Positions 1-11,501 of a stretch of DNA of 64,000 bases are shown one piece after another (position 1 is the first letter of the stretch; every line of letters starts with the position of its first letter). Where the stretch lies: assembly GCA_036245525.1 (NCBI GenBank), contig BTPG01000003.1, forward strand, positions 194,334,725 through 194,398,724. Reading direction: 5' to 3'. Source of the stretch: Semisulcospira habei (lineage: Eukaryota; Mollusca; Gastropoda; Semisulcospiridae). Under the pieces are notes generated by a model. The model saw nothing but the letters and a program-made list of their open reading frames with translations, was not told the origin of the DNA and did not search any database. Position numbers and translations under genes: made by a program.

Positions 1-416
1 AAACACAACATAACACAATATAACACAACAGAACAAAACAAAATTGAATAAAACAGAACAGAACAGAATAGAACTGAACAGAACACAACACAACACAAAA
101 CAACACAACACAACAGAATAGAATAGAACAGAACAGAACTGAAGAGAACAGGACACAACATAACACAACGGCACAACAGCTTAGAATAGAACACAACAGA
201 GCAGGAGAGAACAGTATAGAACTAAAGAGAACAGAATATAACACAACACAACAGAACACAACAAAATAGAATAGAACAGAACAGCGCAGAAAAGAACAGA
301 ATAGAACTGGCGAGAACAGAATAGAACACAGCACAACGGAACACAACTTAAAACAACAAAGCAGAATATAATGATATAGAATAGAATAGAATAGAATAGA
401 ATAGAATAGAACACTG
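1..416. repeat. Pentamer-based low-complexity satellite
   Basis: The tract is built from drifting 5-bp units such as AACAC, AGAAC and AGAAT, reaching about position 416. The long reverse-strand frame across it is a Phe/Tyr/Leu/Cys-rich translation of the repeat, not a gene. It starts at the window edge, so its full length is unknown. Confidence 0.85.
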
Positions 417-546
417 CTTTCATTTAAGTACAAATGACTTATACTATGAATGTTGTCTTCTGTTTCATGCAAAAAGGTAGGTTATATATAGCTTAAATTA
501 AGTCTGCCGTACATCAGCAAAAGGGAATACATGTAAGTCTTTTTTT

Positions 547-760
547 TTAAACCGGTTTAGTGCCGAGAAAATACAAACAATGCTGCAAGAGACATAGATC
601 CTCACGAGCCCCCCGCAGCTTCGGGGGCACATGAGGATCTATGTCTGTTGCTGATACCACTTTGAATCCATGTTCCTGGGAAAGCTAAGGCTTTCTGGCG
701 TGGAATTAAAACGAAGATTGCAGACACACAATCTGTATCAGCTGGCACATAATGGGTTAA
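547..760. mobile_element. Family B palindromic MITE (TTAA-ended)
   Basis: TTAA lies at 547-550 and 757-760. The left end (TTTAGTGCC) and the right end (GGCACATAATGGGTTAA) are inverted and imperfect. A central hairpin at 585-651 carries the CATAGATCCTCA...TGAGGATCTATG arms around a G/C-rich tip. The element is about 214 bp, has no coding capacity, and shares its right TTAA with the next element. Confidence 0.75.
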
Positions 761-837
761 CACTTTCGAGACGTGTCGCATCCGGATTCGCGGCCTAAGG
801 CCGCGAATCCAGATGCGACACGTCTCGAAAGAGTTAA
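757..837. mobile_element. Family C palindromic MITE (81 bp)
   Basis: The element is almost entirely one palindrome between two TTAA sites (757-760, 834-837). The arms contain CGAGACGTGTCGCATCCGGA and close on GGCCTAAGGCC. The first TTAA is shared with the family B element to the left. Compare the copy at 56193, where both arms carry coordinated substitutions. Confidence 0.78.
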
Positions 838-1722
838 GGAAGATTTTCATTTGATGTAGTATTTTACATTAAAAATCTGGTTTTTCACACAAAAAAATGA
901 ACTTACATGCCTTTGCAATTTTAGGTCAGCAGTGCCTCGTTAGGCCACACTGCTAAAAAATGCGGGAACAAAAAAAAAAAAAAAAAAAAAAACCCGGAAT
1001 AATCGAACTTAGTTGGCACGTTCACGGATGTTTATTTTGGCATTAAAAGCAACCGGTTATGGAATAGATTTCAGCATGCGAGGTCGCGTGACACAGCTGA
1101 CAATCAGCCAATCACCACCAATTACAGTAATGCCTCCTGGATCGAACTGCGGTCGACCACACCCCGCCCACACCCCCCCCCCCCCCCCATCCTGTCCCCC
1201 TTCCTGGCCCGAAATCACCCCCACCCCATGCCTACAAACCCCCACCCTTGCACTGAGCCCCACCTCCGCCCTCCTCCCTGGCCGTACACGCACACACCTT
1301 TACATTAACCACGCACTACCGCTACAGTTCCCTTACGCATGACCGATTTTGGCTTCTGCTGAAAAAAAAAACTTCCTCTGAGCCGGAACTAGGGCAGGTC
1401 GGCAAAGCTGTACAAAACTTTCGCACCTATTGATGCGGGCACTTTGAATGCGTTCCTTTGGTCAACAGTGTTTTAAGTAAACTTTGACAGATTTTAAAAG
1501 GCATAACTCCTCATATTTGTATCGATTTCGAAAGTCACTCAGTGCTGTTGTTTCAAGGCTGGGCATGCACATAGGCCTAGTATTAGTATTTGGTCGATAT
1601 AAGACATGCCGGTTGAGCCACCTTGCAAAGCATTGACCCGTGACCTTTCCACTTCGGCCATATTGATAATGTGCAGTGAAGATTTTATATAAGAGGAAAA
1701 GCAAACAATTGTTGCATCACTA

Positions 1723-1795
1723 GCCTCCATAGCTCAGTGGATAGAGCACTGGTCTTGTAAACCAGGGGTCGGGAGTTCGATCCTCCCTGGGGGCT
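1723..1795 (+). tRNA. tRNA-Thr (anticodon TGT)
   Basis: A complete cloverleaf can be folded. The acceptor is GCCTCCA paired with TGGGGGC (one G-T pair). The D arm is GCTC/GAGC. The anticodon arm is CTGGT/ACCAG with loop CTTGTAA, placing anticodon TGT at 1756-1758. The T arm is GGGAG/CTCCC with TTCGATC, and the discriminator base is T at 1795. There is no intron, and the 3' CCA is not encoded, as usual in eukaryotic nuclear tRNA genes. It decodes ACA threonine codons. A T run at 1820-1829 could end RNA polymerase III transcription. A copy embedded in a SINE is the main alternative, but the intact arms and lack of a tail favour a real gene. Confidence 0.93.
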
Positions 1796-1887
1796 CGTAC
1801 GTTTCTGCTTTCATATAAATTTTTTTTTTTCATGTTTATTTTCTCACTGTTCCGTATGGGATCGTCCGTGAAAGGGCTAACACGCAC

Positions 1888-2101
1888 TTACCTCATTCAG
1901 CCCCGACACACCACAGCGAGACGTGGATCGAGCATGACAGTTCATGGGTGGTGCCAGAATAGCTTGGCGCCCATAGGCGCCAAGCTATTCTGGCACCACC
2001 CTTGAACTATCATGCTCGATCTGTCCTTCAAATTGTAATCCAGTCCTTCAGATGGCAACTTTAAAATGTGGCGATTTCGGTCCTGTGGCTGAATGTGTTA
2101 A
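1888..2101. mobile_element. Family A palindromic MITE
   Basis: The hairpin spans 1926-2021 with arms of about 46 bp, tip GGCGCC-CATA-GGCGCC, and the GCCAGAATAGCTTGGCGCC core. The right end is TTAA at 2098-2101; the left end has drifted to TTAC (1888). The outer arm reads GATCGAGCATG against CATGCTCGATC. In many other copies the G/C pair in it is switched to C/G on both arms. Confidence 0.75.
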
Positions 2102-2317
2102 AAGGGATTCAGCCGTATGAAAACTCGCGCTGAAACTCTGCCGCTTGTGCGCAATCGGGCAATCGGGCGAAATGTTAAGCACAAGATTGTACAAGTATAG
2201 GCCGTCTGATTTCGGAGCACACAACCTCTGTCGCATACATATCCGCAAATAACGACTTTTCTGTACGAATCTTCGAACAAAAGTCATACAGTGACAGCTG
2301 ACCTACTACGATTTACT

Positions 2318-2484
2318 TTAACCCTTTCAGCGCCAACCCCCTACAGCATGAGACTGATTGACCGCGTGATAATTCAAGGGTAGTGCCAGATTAGCTTGGC
2401 GCCTTCAGGCGCCAAGCTAATCTGGCACTACCCTTGAATTATCATGGTCAATCCACCTCCTGCAAGTGGTACATAGTCGTTTAA
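2318..2484. mobile_element. Family A palindromic MITE
   Basis: TTAA is at 2318-2321 and 2481-2484. The hairpin at 2356-2453 has the variant core GCCAGATTAGC paired with GCTAATCTGGC, and GTAGTGCC paired with GGCACTAC. It shares the TTAA at 2481 with the next element. Confidence 0.75.
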
Positions 2485-2823
2485 CTCTTTCTACCCCAGA
2501 CGCACCACAGGAAGATGAAGATCGACCATGATAGTTCAAGGGTGATGCCAGAATAGCTTGGCGCCTATGGGCGCCAAGCTATTCTGGCATCACCCTTGAA
2601 CTATCATGGTCGATCTGTGTCCTGCGCTGCAATGGATTCTTCAGAGGACAAGGGCAAAATTTAAGGATTTCGGTGTTGGGGTAGAATGAGTTTCTATGGG
2701 CGCCAAGCTATTCTGGCATCACCCTTGAACTATCATGGTCGATCTGTGTCCTGCACTGCAATGGATTCTTCGGAGGACAACGGCAAAATTTAAGGATTTC
2801 GGTGTTGGGGTAGAATGAGTTAA
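2481..2823. mobile_element. Family A MITE with duplicated right half
   Basis: The hairpin at 2520-2615 carries the GTGATGCC/GGCATCAC arm variant. Its right half, from the hairpin tip to the terminal GGGGTAGAATGAGTT, is repeated almost exactly at about 2695-2823. The final TTAA is at 2820-2823. A partial duplication, or insertion of a truncated copy, explains the extra length. It shares its left TTAA with the previous element. Confidence 0.72.
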
Positions 2824-3459
2824 GTAACACTTCCCAAATTCGGGAAATGCGCCCATGACGCTAAGAGGGTTAAATAAACTCGAACAATGTTTCAGTTTGA
2901 ACGTACATTCGTCAAAATTCGGATTTTTTTTTTCTTCCATAAAATTATGAAAATGATTAATATTACATCCCTAAGTGTGCCCCAGATATAATAAGCCTAG
3001 TGTAAGAAAGATCCATTTTTACGCGAACTGGTCAAAGTTTTCGTCAAACCTGAAGCAGCGCGGGCATAATGAAGTACGCATGCTTGACCTCGACTATGAT
3101 ATTGGAAATCTGCCCTGGGCACTATTTAGGGTATTGAAAATTCGCTTGTTCTTGTCTTTTCACCAAATATTTACGTGTATACAACAAAATCGACAAGTCA
3201 TAGGGTGGGGGGGGGGGGAGGGGGGGGGTGCAGTACAAATACTCCTTTCAAGGTCAATTGGCACTAAATGTTATTTGTTCTTAAAGTGGTACAGAAAAGT
3301 ATTTCATTGGGGAGATATTTGGGAAAAACGTGGGCGGGCTCCGATATCAAACGGCCTATACAAAGATTTCAGTTATTACAGCGTTGTTATAAGTTGTTAT
3401 TGCGTATTATCGTGTGTCATCGACGTGCTCCTTGATGGCATTGGAGACACATTTTGTGC

Positions 3460-3460
3460 T

Positions 3461-3501
<41 letters not shown>

Positions 3502-3561
3502 CGCATCCGGATGTTCGGCTTATGCCGCGCATCCGGATGCGGCTGGCCGCGAATGAGTTAA
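3460..3561. mobile_element. Poly-T tract plus truncated family C element
   Basis: A T homopolymer of about 37 bases runs into a palindrome (3502-3541, CGCATCCGGATG...CATCCGGATGCG). The right end GAATGAGTTAA has TTAA at 3558-3561. The left arm end is replaced by the T run. Long Phe-rich and Lys-rich frames here are artefacts. Confidence 0.6.
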
Positions 3562-3571
3562 GGCATGCTGC

Positions 3572-3792
3572 CGTAACCCGTTTAGTGCCGAGAAAACTGA
3601 TGTGAACACCAGCCAACTCTTAGATATATAGATTCTCATGAGCCCCTGCAATTGCGGGGGCTCATGAGAATTTGTGCCTTTTGCTGACACCACTTTGAAT
3701 CTATGTTCCTGGGACTTCTAGGGTTTTCCGGTATTGAATTAACAAAGTTTGCGGAAACACAGTCTGCCATCAGCTGGTGCTCAACGGGTTAC
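3572..3792. mobile_element. Family B palindromic MITE
   Basis: The left end TAACCCGTTTAGTGCCGAG and right end ...CAACGGGTTAC match the copy at 547. The hairpin at 3629-3671 has ATTCTCATGAGCCCC arms. The terminal TTAA sites are each degraded by one base. Confidence 0.68.
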
Positions 3793-3962
3793 TTTCGGAA
3801 CATGTAGACTGAAGCCACGCTAGACAGCGCGGAATCTTGATTGGCCAAAGGGCAGTAAACCAAACAATGAACATTAAGAAATAATTAAGCGCGAGTTCTT
3901 TCCCTTGTGCTGGAAAGTTGGCTGAGGTGGCAATAAATACAATTTCCGATGCACTATGTCAG

Positions 3963-4100
3963 TTAACCCTTATCATTCGAAATACACCAGAGTGTGAAAA
4001 AGTTTGTCTAAATTTGTTCAAGGGTAGTGCCAGAATAGCTTGGCGCCTCTAGGCGCCAAGCTATTCTGGCACCACCCTTGAACTAAAGCCATTGGTCCAT
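3963..4100. mobile_element. Family A MITE, right end lost
   Basis: It begins TTAACCCTTATCATTCG at 3963. A near-perfect hairpin spans 4016-4083 with tip GGCGCC-TCTA-GGCGCC. The right-hand subterminal part present in the copy at 60117 is missing after about 4100. Confidence 0.68.
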
Positions 4101-4599
4101 CACTGGTAGTATTGTCTAGTAACGCCTCTCCCGCTATCTTTAGATGCGAGTTCGTTCGGGTGTTTTTGTGCGTACGTGCACATGTGATTTTCTTGATGCG
4201 ACACCTCTGCGACGTGCTCTTTAATGTGGCAGAGGAATCACATCAACATGTCAGGATGGCTAACCATTACTATTTGTCAGGATAAAGCTTTGCGTGTGTA
4301 TGCAATTTCAGTTCCTACTCACGCAGACACAAACTCACGCACCAACTGTAAATGCGTCACTCAATCTTGCGCAATATAAACTGTTAAATAACAAAAGACA
4401 GAGATAATTAATTTAGAAAAAAAAAGTTTTTTTCTTTATCATATTTCTCTTTTCTTCAGAAAGAATGTCTTTTTCCTCAAGTCACTAAATTATATCTTTT
4501 TCTTCTCCGTTTTCTAGAAAAATGCTTGTAAGTTCTCTGTAACTGTTTTGCAGGATACTGTGCTATGGGACAGTCTTTATTTTAGTCAGATAAATGATT

Positions 4600-6123
4600 T
4601 TTTAGAACTGTCTCTAACCTTCCGTTTATTTCAAAGATGTTTGGAGAAGGTTGTTTTAAAACAGCTACAAAGCCATTTGTCTGGAAACGGTCTTTTAGAA
4701 ATGCATCAGTCGGCATAAAGAAAGAATTACAGCAAGGAGACTGTTGTGCTGAGTGTCCTGGATGGCCTGCTAGTGAAAGCAGACGAGAAACAAGTCTCAT
4801 TGCTCTGCTGGACCTCAGGAGCAGCATGCGACACGCTCGATCATTCTGTTTTGCTGAAGAGGTTCGAGGTGACCTTTGACATCCACTGGTATTGCCCTGG
4901 CCTGGTTCGCTTCATACGTTAAAGACCGTTCAGTTCTCAGGCTGTTATTGTTAATGGCCAGCTATCTGCTCCTAGTCTTTTGTCAGGGCTCCGTATTAGG
5001 GCCTGTTTTGTTCACTTTATATTCACAATCTCTGTCTGATGTCAAATTGCCACTCATGTGATTTTCACAAGTATGCTGACGATACTGAACTGTCAAAAAG
5101 TAGCGTGCCGAGCCGCCATTTCAGCTTCACTAAGGTAAGCGTAGAGTGTTGTATAGACGACGTCCTGTCCATGGATGAGTAGCAACAAACTCAGCGTAAC
5201 ACTGTGAAACCTAAGTCATGCCCGCTGGCTCTCGGCCTTAGTCTGATTGACAGCGAGTTCGCAAACGGCAATGGCGGCAGCACCGTTCGCTTCCAGAACT
5301 ATGTCAAACATCTGGGTGTCAGTGAAGATTGATTCGACGCTCTCCATGCATGATTATATCAGTCAGTAGCGTCTGCCGGGTTGGTTTCCTTAAGTTGCGC
5401 AGATTTTTTTCCCTCAGACCGTATCTCACAGAAAGTGCGGTTTCAAGACTTGTCAATGCATTCATTACGTCCAGGCTCGATGCGGCAATTCTGTACTGAC
5501 AGCCGGTTTACCAGCAGACCAGATTTCACGCTTGTAGATGATTTAGAACAATGCGGCGCGTCTCACCTTGAAGAAACGAAAGAGACACTGACCACGTTAC
5601 GCCTCTGCTGAAGCAGCTGCACTGGCTGTCCGTGAAATCAAGTTCCGCTGCCAGTACAAAATTGCAATTTTCGCCTATCGGCATTTTGACGGATCTCTCC
5701 CGCCGTACCTTTCTGCCAAGCTGTTTCTTTATCAGCCATCATGTACCCTCCGTTCCTCCAGTGAAAAACTTTTAAAAATCCCGGATCTTAACATGAAACT
5801 GTCGGGGAGCGTTCTTTCACTTTTTTTTAGCCCCAAGTGTGTGGAACTCGCTGCCAATTGAAATGAGGAATCTGCCAACATTGTCACAGTTCAAAGGTCA
5901 CTTAAATTTTAAAAAAAAATTGTCGGGCATTTAGTGTTTAGCTCACCTTTAGCTAACTGTTGACTGCTTTTTATTCTGATTCTGGAGGGAAGTGGATGTG
6001 TGGTGTTGGGAAGGGATGGGTTGGGTTAAAGTAGTGTATAGTTGTGCGTGTGTCTGAGAGAGAGAGTGTGCTGTTGTGCATGCGCAGTGAGTCCAGTGTT
6101 TTCCTGCGCTATACAAGAACTAT

Positions 6124-6161
<38 letters not shown>

Positions 6162-6165
6162 TAGA
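4600..6165 (+). pseudogene. L2/CR1-like LINE reverse transcriptase relic
   Basis: This is a 5'-truncated non-LTR retrotransposon with many frameshifts and stops. Reading across frames gives ordered reverse transcriptase blocks: a fingers motif (VSNLPFISKM, 4605-4640), a block ending ...DTLDHSVLLKR near 4830-4865, the GSVLGPVLFTLY turn (4988-5020), a YADDTE catalytic box near 5070-5090, then the thumb and C-terminal region with LPPYLSAKL (about 5700) and a VWNSLPIEMRN-type block (5840-5870). The 3' end has the L2-like phrase GCGCTATACAAGAA followed by an (ATT)n tail at 6123-6160. Reverse transcription of its own RNA at a nicked target is the family function. This copy is dead. The clade call rests on the C-terminal blocks and tail, by eye. 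Confidence 0.8.
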
Positions 6166-6169
6166 GTTT

Positions 6170-9100
6170 GTTTATCAACTAGAAAAATGTCCACACTTTT
6201 AGAGGACTAATGTTTCTAACTATTTGTAAACATTTTTACTAAGTAAATAGGCAAAGAAATAAGCCTTTTCTTACTTTCTTTGCTGGGAAATACTTCTGTC
6301 GGCTTCTCTCTCTGAAGCCGGGACGAGTAACGGTTATCCTAAGGGATCGATTGGCTGACCGATACGCATTCTGATTGGCTAATTGTCAACAATCAGGAAA
6401 ATTACCCTGTTTAGGGGAAAATCAATCTGTACTGAAGTCGTGAATTGGCAAAAATATTAGCAGGAAAGAAGCAGAATCCTACCGTGACGACAATAGATTA
6501 CTTTGACTGTATTACTGAAATCAGTTGTATATGACAAACTTCAGTCGTGGCGATCTTACGTGTAAAAGAAAAGGTTCCAGCGAGGCAACGAAAGGATTGT
6601 AGCAAGCCGCGTGTAGTTGTGACGAGTCTGCTACTTCTTCAGAGATGCCGAAGTCTGCATGTTAGCGGCCCTCTGTAGTTTTGACGAGTGTTACGATGTA
6701 GTTGTATTGTTCTGTGAGAGCATACATGTGTTAATCGCAGAAAACGATCCAATATTTATTTGAGCTTTCATCGTTACGTATCACGTACCTTTTCAGTGAG
6801 ATTCTTTATCGTTCGTGAGAGATAGCGGATTTTGTTTTGTTATGATACGCTAAGTTTAGTCCGGAAGCTTCTAGCAAAGTCGCACGGAGAAGAGCGGTCG
6901 TTTTTTTGGAATACGTAGATTCGTTGAGAATTAACCAGAACGTTCAAGCAAGGTCGCGCTGTCTTGTGACCTCGTTTGTGTGACGTCGGGGAGTAGGCAA
7001 CGTTGTTTTCTGTGCGCGTGAAATTAACAGCCGTTCAGTGTGTGTTTTGAAAGGTCGTGAATGGTTTGCCATACTTTTGTGTAACGTTATTATACACTGG
7101 GATTTATGGCTGAAATGAGCAGTCGAATTTTGTAGACCAGTTTAGTTATTCTAGAAAGTTCGTTTTTTTTATTAATATTTATGAGTTTCAGTTACGTGTT
7201 CCGTTCTGATTGGTTGCGTTGAGTAAATTCCTTGGATTATTATAGAAAGTTGTTTTACTATATAAAGTTGGTGCTAGGAAGCACGTGTGTACATTGTCAC
7301 GCATTGTCAGTAGTAGGGACACACAGTTTATCGTAGTACGTGGCCCGTATAGGGTGTACATTGTGAGAGACGCAGCGTAACGGTGGTGTACGTTGTGTGA
7401 GGAACTTTGTGTCGCCATAGTTGACATTTGCAGAAGAGACATTGTATCAGTGCCACTTAGTGCATTTGGGAATGTATGGTGTGGAGATCGCATCGCTGAA
7501 TTAAAGTATTGTTGGAACTGTTACTCCAGTATTGTCTACATCCTTAAGCCACGTGTAGTGACGGGTTGCAGCTGAATGAAGTTTATTTAAAAATAACCTT
7601 ACGTGCGTGAGTCTGGTGCGATATCATACTACGACTACGACTCTACCACGTAACAACGAGATAACCGCCTCTTTTAAAAAAGGCCGCGCCGACGGATGGA
7701 CGAAGAATAGGAAAAGACCCTCCGTAGTTTCTGCCGAATTGAAGACTGAAGAAAATTGTATGACGAGACCACTACCTCTTCTGTCGAAGTAAAAGACACT
7801 CTGTTGCTGACTAGTGGATGTAGGAAATTTTACGTTGCATCGGCGAAGTCAGTCGGTGAAAAATTTGCGTGGCGGAGCACTGAGGTAGGGAATGTGTGGG
7901 ATCGGGTGCCAGGCTTTATTTGCCCGGGGTTTTATACATTTATTTTCCTTCTGGACACTTACATTTACTTATTCAGGGTCCTACTGAAACTGATTATAGT
8001 AGTAGGCACGCGTAAGGCTGTTGGTCATTGCTTCTAGACTATGATCAGATACTCCACAAAACGTGACAAAAAAAGTTAGTCCCTTAGTTTCTCAATTTAT
8101 AGAGCCTCAAATGAAACGTCCAAGTATTTCCAGTTATTTAGTAAGACGTTCCGATCATTCACTGACCATGTCGGGAAAAAATAGATCTATTCTGGTATTT
8201 ACTTAGATCAAGCGTAGTCAAGCCGTGACGCATCACTTACTCATAACAAGAGTGAAGCGGCCGCCGTTACTCGCAAGCACTCTTCTTTACAATGTCGATA
8301 AATAGGCATAATAAATCATATTCCGATTCAGATTATGTCATCATACAACATCGCTGCAATTCAGAAACGTGCAGTTTATAAGACATATTTCTAATATTCA
8401 TTCAGAAATCTGTATTCGAACGGAGAGTTGCGTTTCTAGCATATCAAAATGGCTTCCTTCGAAAGTGACTCGAGAAAGGCTTACACACTAGAGAATAAAA
8501 GCATATAACTTTCAAACTGCGCTGAAATAAAGGCTCAGAAAATAATCTGAGTTAAAGATTAGCTACAGAATTCCGATTATACCACAATTTGCCTTGCCGT
8601 TAGTTTTTCTTGCCGATATCAGTAGAAATTCGATCTCCGCTCGAAAATTTGCCCTTGCCACTATTTCTGTAAAACATAGCTCCCTTAGTTCCGCTGATAT
8701 GGTGTTAATCACCGTAAAGTTTCAGACTGCTTTCCATAGTTCCAGAATTAAAAGTAATGAAAAGATTTGGCCAAAGTCTTGCGAATTGCATTTAGTGAAC
8801 TTGAGAAAGCATTATAAAACAACACCAACGGTTATGAACAACAACATTTTTAAAAAAATAATGTGAATCGATAACGAAATCGAGAACATTTAAACCATTG
8901 GCTTACAATATCCTTCTCTGTAAGTAATGTAGCTTGCACATGGGAGTGTACAAATTTGAAGCGTTTAGCCTCAATATGATATGGATTAATAAAGATTAAA
9001 AAATAAGCAATCAAATCTGTCTTTGCGCTGTGAAATATTGTGTATAGTTTTGTTTTGTTTTGTTTCGGGATTTTGGTTGGTTGGTTGGTTGGTTTTGTTG

Positions 9101-9360
9101 TTGCTGTTCTGTTTGTTGGTTTTTTGTTTGAAATTTGCTAGTTTTTGTTTGTTTGTTTTTTGCTTGTTGGTTGGTTGGTGTGTTTTTTTTTTAATATAAT
9201 TTATTTATTTTTATTTTTTGCAATGGACATGGAGAATTTTAACTTTTTTGTTTATTTGAAAGTCTTCTGTCGCAGTAAAATGACATTAGGTGTCATCACA
9301 TTCTAAAAGTGCAAGTGCAATTTTGAACGGGATAGGGACTTCCAGCTCTCGCTGATTTCG
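6170..9360. other. No recognisable gene; AT-rich unique sequence
   Basis: About 3.2 kb without a frame I recognise. The longest frames (for example 7188-7493 and 8594-8866) show no domain, signal peptide or repeat relationship. 9034-9190 is a T/G-rich stretch of GGTT and GTTT units. 7500-7700 has an AATTAAAGTATTG signal followed by a G/T-rich segment that vaguely resembles an LTR end, but I found no paired copy and no primer-binding site, so I do not call one. Confidence 0.5.
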
Positions 9361-9361
9361 T

Positions 9362-9895
9362 CCGGGGGGGGGGGGGGGGGCAGGGGAGGGGGTCGGGGGG
9401 GGGGGGTCGTCGCGCTGTCTGTCTGTCGCTCCGTCGCACAGCGGCTGGTGGTGTTGCCGGGGCCGGGCGGTTGGTGGTGGTGGAGGCGGGTGGTGCGGCC
9501 GGTAGACTGTGGCTTCCTAGTATCGGGCTGGGGGGTGTTGGCTGGCTAGCCACTCGAGAAGGTGTTGGGTACGAGTGGTGGCGGTGGTGGTGGTGGTGGC
9601 CGGAGGTATCGTCGCTGGTTGTGGGGGGGGGGGGGGGTTAGGGAGTTGGGGTGGCGGTGGTGGTGGCCAGTGGAGCCTTGGCCTCGGGGTCGGTCGTTGG
9701 AATGGGCGTGGTGGGTGGCGGTGTTGGGGTGGCAGTCGGAGGTGAGGTGGCGGCGTGGGGAGAAATGGCGAGCGTGGGTTCCGGTAGCGCTTCGGTGGTC
9801 GGTTGCGCTTTCGTTGGCCTGTGGCTGGTTGGTTGGCTGGCGGGCGTGGGGTGGTGGTGCTGGCCTCTTGTGGTGCCGGGTCGGCCGTCGTGCTT
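9362..9895. repeat. G-rich low-complexity block
   Basis: Long G runs (9364-9380, 9395-9407, 9624-9637) are joined by GGTGG-type repeats for about 530 bp. The overlapping Gly/Trp/Val-rich + frames and Pro/Thr/Ala-rich - frames are composition artefacts. The + strand has strong G-quadruplex potential. Confidence 0.7.
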
Positions 9896-9977
9896 TTGAC
9901 CTCTAAAAGTTACCGTCATGCCCTTAATACATTGTCAACTTTCGTTGTTCCTTTGATACCCAACAAGTGCATATTCT

Positions 9978-9980
9978 TTG

Positions 9981-10040
<60 letters not shown>

Positions 10041-10095
10041 GATGTTGTATTTATTTATTTATTTATTATTTTATTTATTTATTTATTTATTTTTT
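9978..10095. repeat. (ATT)n then (TTTA)n microsatellites
   Basis: (ATT)n spans about 9978-10040. TTTA/TTTAT units run 10048-10092. No gene is present. Confidence 0.9.
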
Positions 10096-10540
10096 GGCCG
10101 CGTCAGACCTTGAAGCGTCCAGAGAAAGGGAAGCAACGAATAAAATATACGTTGTCACATCTCATGACTTTGAAAAGAGTTATTTCCCATGAACTGCCAT
10201 GCGAGCATTTTTCGATTGAAGGCCCACGACTGCCATAACTATTGATACACGTCGTATTAATATATTTTAAAAATGAGACAATAACTTCGCTCCGTTCTAG
10301 AAATACAACGGTATCAGTACGAGAAACAGCTAAAAATAGATTGACACGCTAACGGCTGCACAGAATAAATAAGTGCGATTAAGCGTGTGCTTTTGCTGCG
10401 TGTCCAAACTGCTGGTAATGTTCATTAGTTACGTGTGTCGACAAGGCACATCAAACACATTATGGTTCTAAAAATTAATGTGTCTTCAGATTTATGCGTA
10501 ATGGTACTTTAATCGTCGACCAAGTGTGTTCAGAAGTGGT

Positions 10541-10600
10541 GCCAGATTTGCTCTGCGGGAACGCAACGCGCGGCACTACCCTTGAACTATCATCCCAAAC
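10541..10600. mobile_element. Degenerate family A hairpin
   Basis: AGTGGTGCCAGATT opens an arm, and GGCACTACCCTTGAACTATC closes it. The core between them is eroded. No TTAA ends remain. Confidence 0.45.
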
Positions 10601-10699
10601 CCACTCCTCCCTGAGATATATGTGTTAATGATTCAACCTTTTTTTTTTTCTTCACAAGAAAGCTATCAGATAATTTGATACAGATGCAGTTCGCAGATA

Positions 10700-10865
10700 T
10701 TAACCCTTAACATTCGGAATACACCAGTGTGTGAAATAAGTTTGACTAAAATAGTTCAAGAGTAGAGCCAGAATAGCTTGGCGCCTCTAGGCGCCAAGCT
10801 ATTCTGGCACCACATATGGTTGTGTACACATTTTAAGCTTTTAGCCTCAGTATGATATGGGTTAA
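10700..10865. mobile_element. Family A palindromic MITE
   Basis: TTAA is at 10700-10703 and 10862-10865. The ends read TTAACCCTTAACATTCGG and CAGTATGATATGGGTTAA. A perfect core hairpin spans 10767-10808. The right outer arm is shortened. The right TTAA is shared with the next element. Confidence 0.72.
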
Positions 10866-10957
10866 CCCTTCGACTGCTACTGGCGATACTGCTTGGCGGA
10901 AAAGACGCTACCGGCGGCCGTTTTCCGTCGAGCAGTATCGTCAGTAGCAGTGAAAGT
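10862..10957. mobile_element. Family I palindromic MITE
   Basis: It starts TTAACCCTTCGACTGCTACT. The hairpin at 10873-10951 pairs ACTGCTACTGGCGATACTGC with GCAGTATCGTCAGTAGCAGT. The right end has decayed to GTTAT. Its left TTAA is the right TTAA of the family A element. Confidence 0.68.
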
Positions 10958-11407
10958 TATAGCTCAAGTGTTTATTTATTTATTTATTTGTTTTATTTTT
11001 GGCTGATGACTGCCGCTAAGTTTGTGCCTCTTTAGCTTCATTACGCAGCGGTGATCAGAGGTGTTGGTGTAATTGAAGCAAAATAATATATTGTAATGTA
11101 ACTCGGTAGTACAGTTAATATTACGTTACGCTCACGCGACAGGCGCCTTTGGAAAAGAACTAGCAAGGTGCCGAGTTCAGGTCGGTTCAAATAGAATCTG
11201 AAAATAACTACACATGATAAAACGTTGCGTGAGATACACAGGCAGAACAGGTTTCCGGACTTTGATTCATTCAGCTTCAAAGGTCCCGCGTTATCGCCTG
11301 ACTCAGGAAAAACACAGTCACTCTGTATCCCGCCCCTGAATCCTCCTCAAGACAGCGCAGTCACAGAGGCACATAAGCATCTTCTGCGTGATCAGGTACG
11401 CTCATGT

Positions 11408-11501
11408 TTAACCCCTTATTGCTACTGACGATACCGCTGGGCAGAAAAGACGCGTACGTACGGCGTACGCCGGGTATCGTCAGTTGCATTAAAAGGGTTA
11501 A
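11408..11501. mobile_element. Family I palindromic MITE (94 bp)
   Basis: TTAA is at 11408-11411 and 11498-11501, with TTAACCCCTTATTGCTACTG at the left and AAAAGGGTTAA at the right. The arms pair GCTACTGACGATACC with GGTATCGTCAGTTGC around a CGTACGTACGGCGTACG tip. Confidence 0.72.

Noticed and set aside
1..423. Long reverse-strand frame rich in Phe, Tyr, Leu and Cys
   Set aside because: It translates a pentamer repeat that lacks stops in that register; no gene-like composition.
1013..1342. Pro-rich + frame and its reverse overlap
   Set aside because: C-rich low-complexity sequence; no domain or splice context.
7188..7760. Possible LTR end (AATTAAAGTATTG then a G/T-rich stretch) of an LTR retrotransposon
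   Set aside because: No second LTR, primer-binding site, or gag/pol frame found nearby.
9296..9919. Several overlapping Pro/Thr/Ala and Gly/Trp/Val frames
   Set aside because: All come from the G-rich block; frames are open on both strands because of composition.
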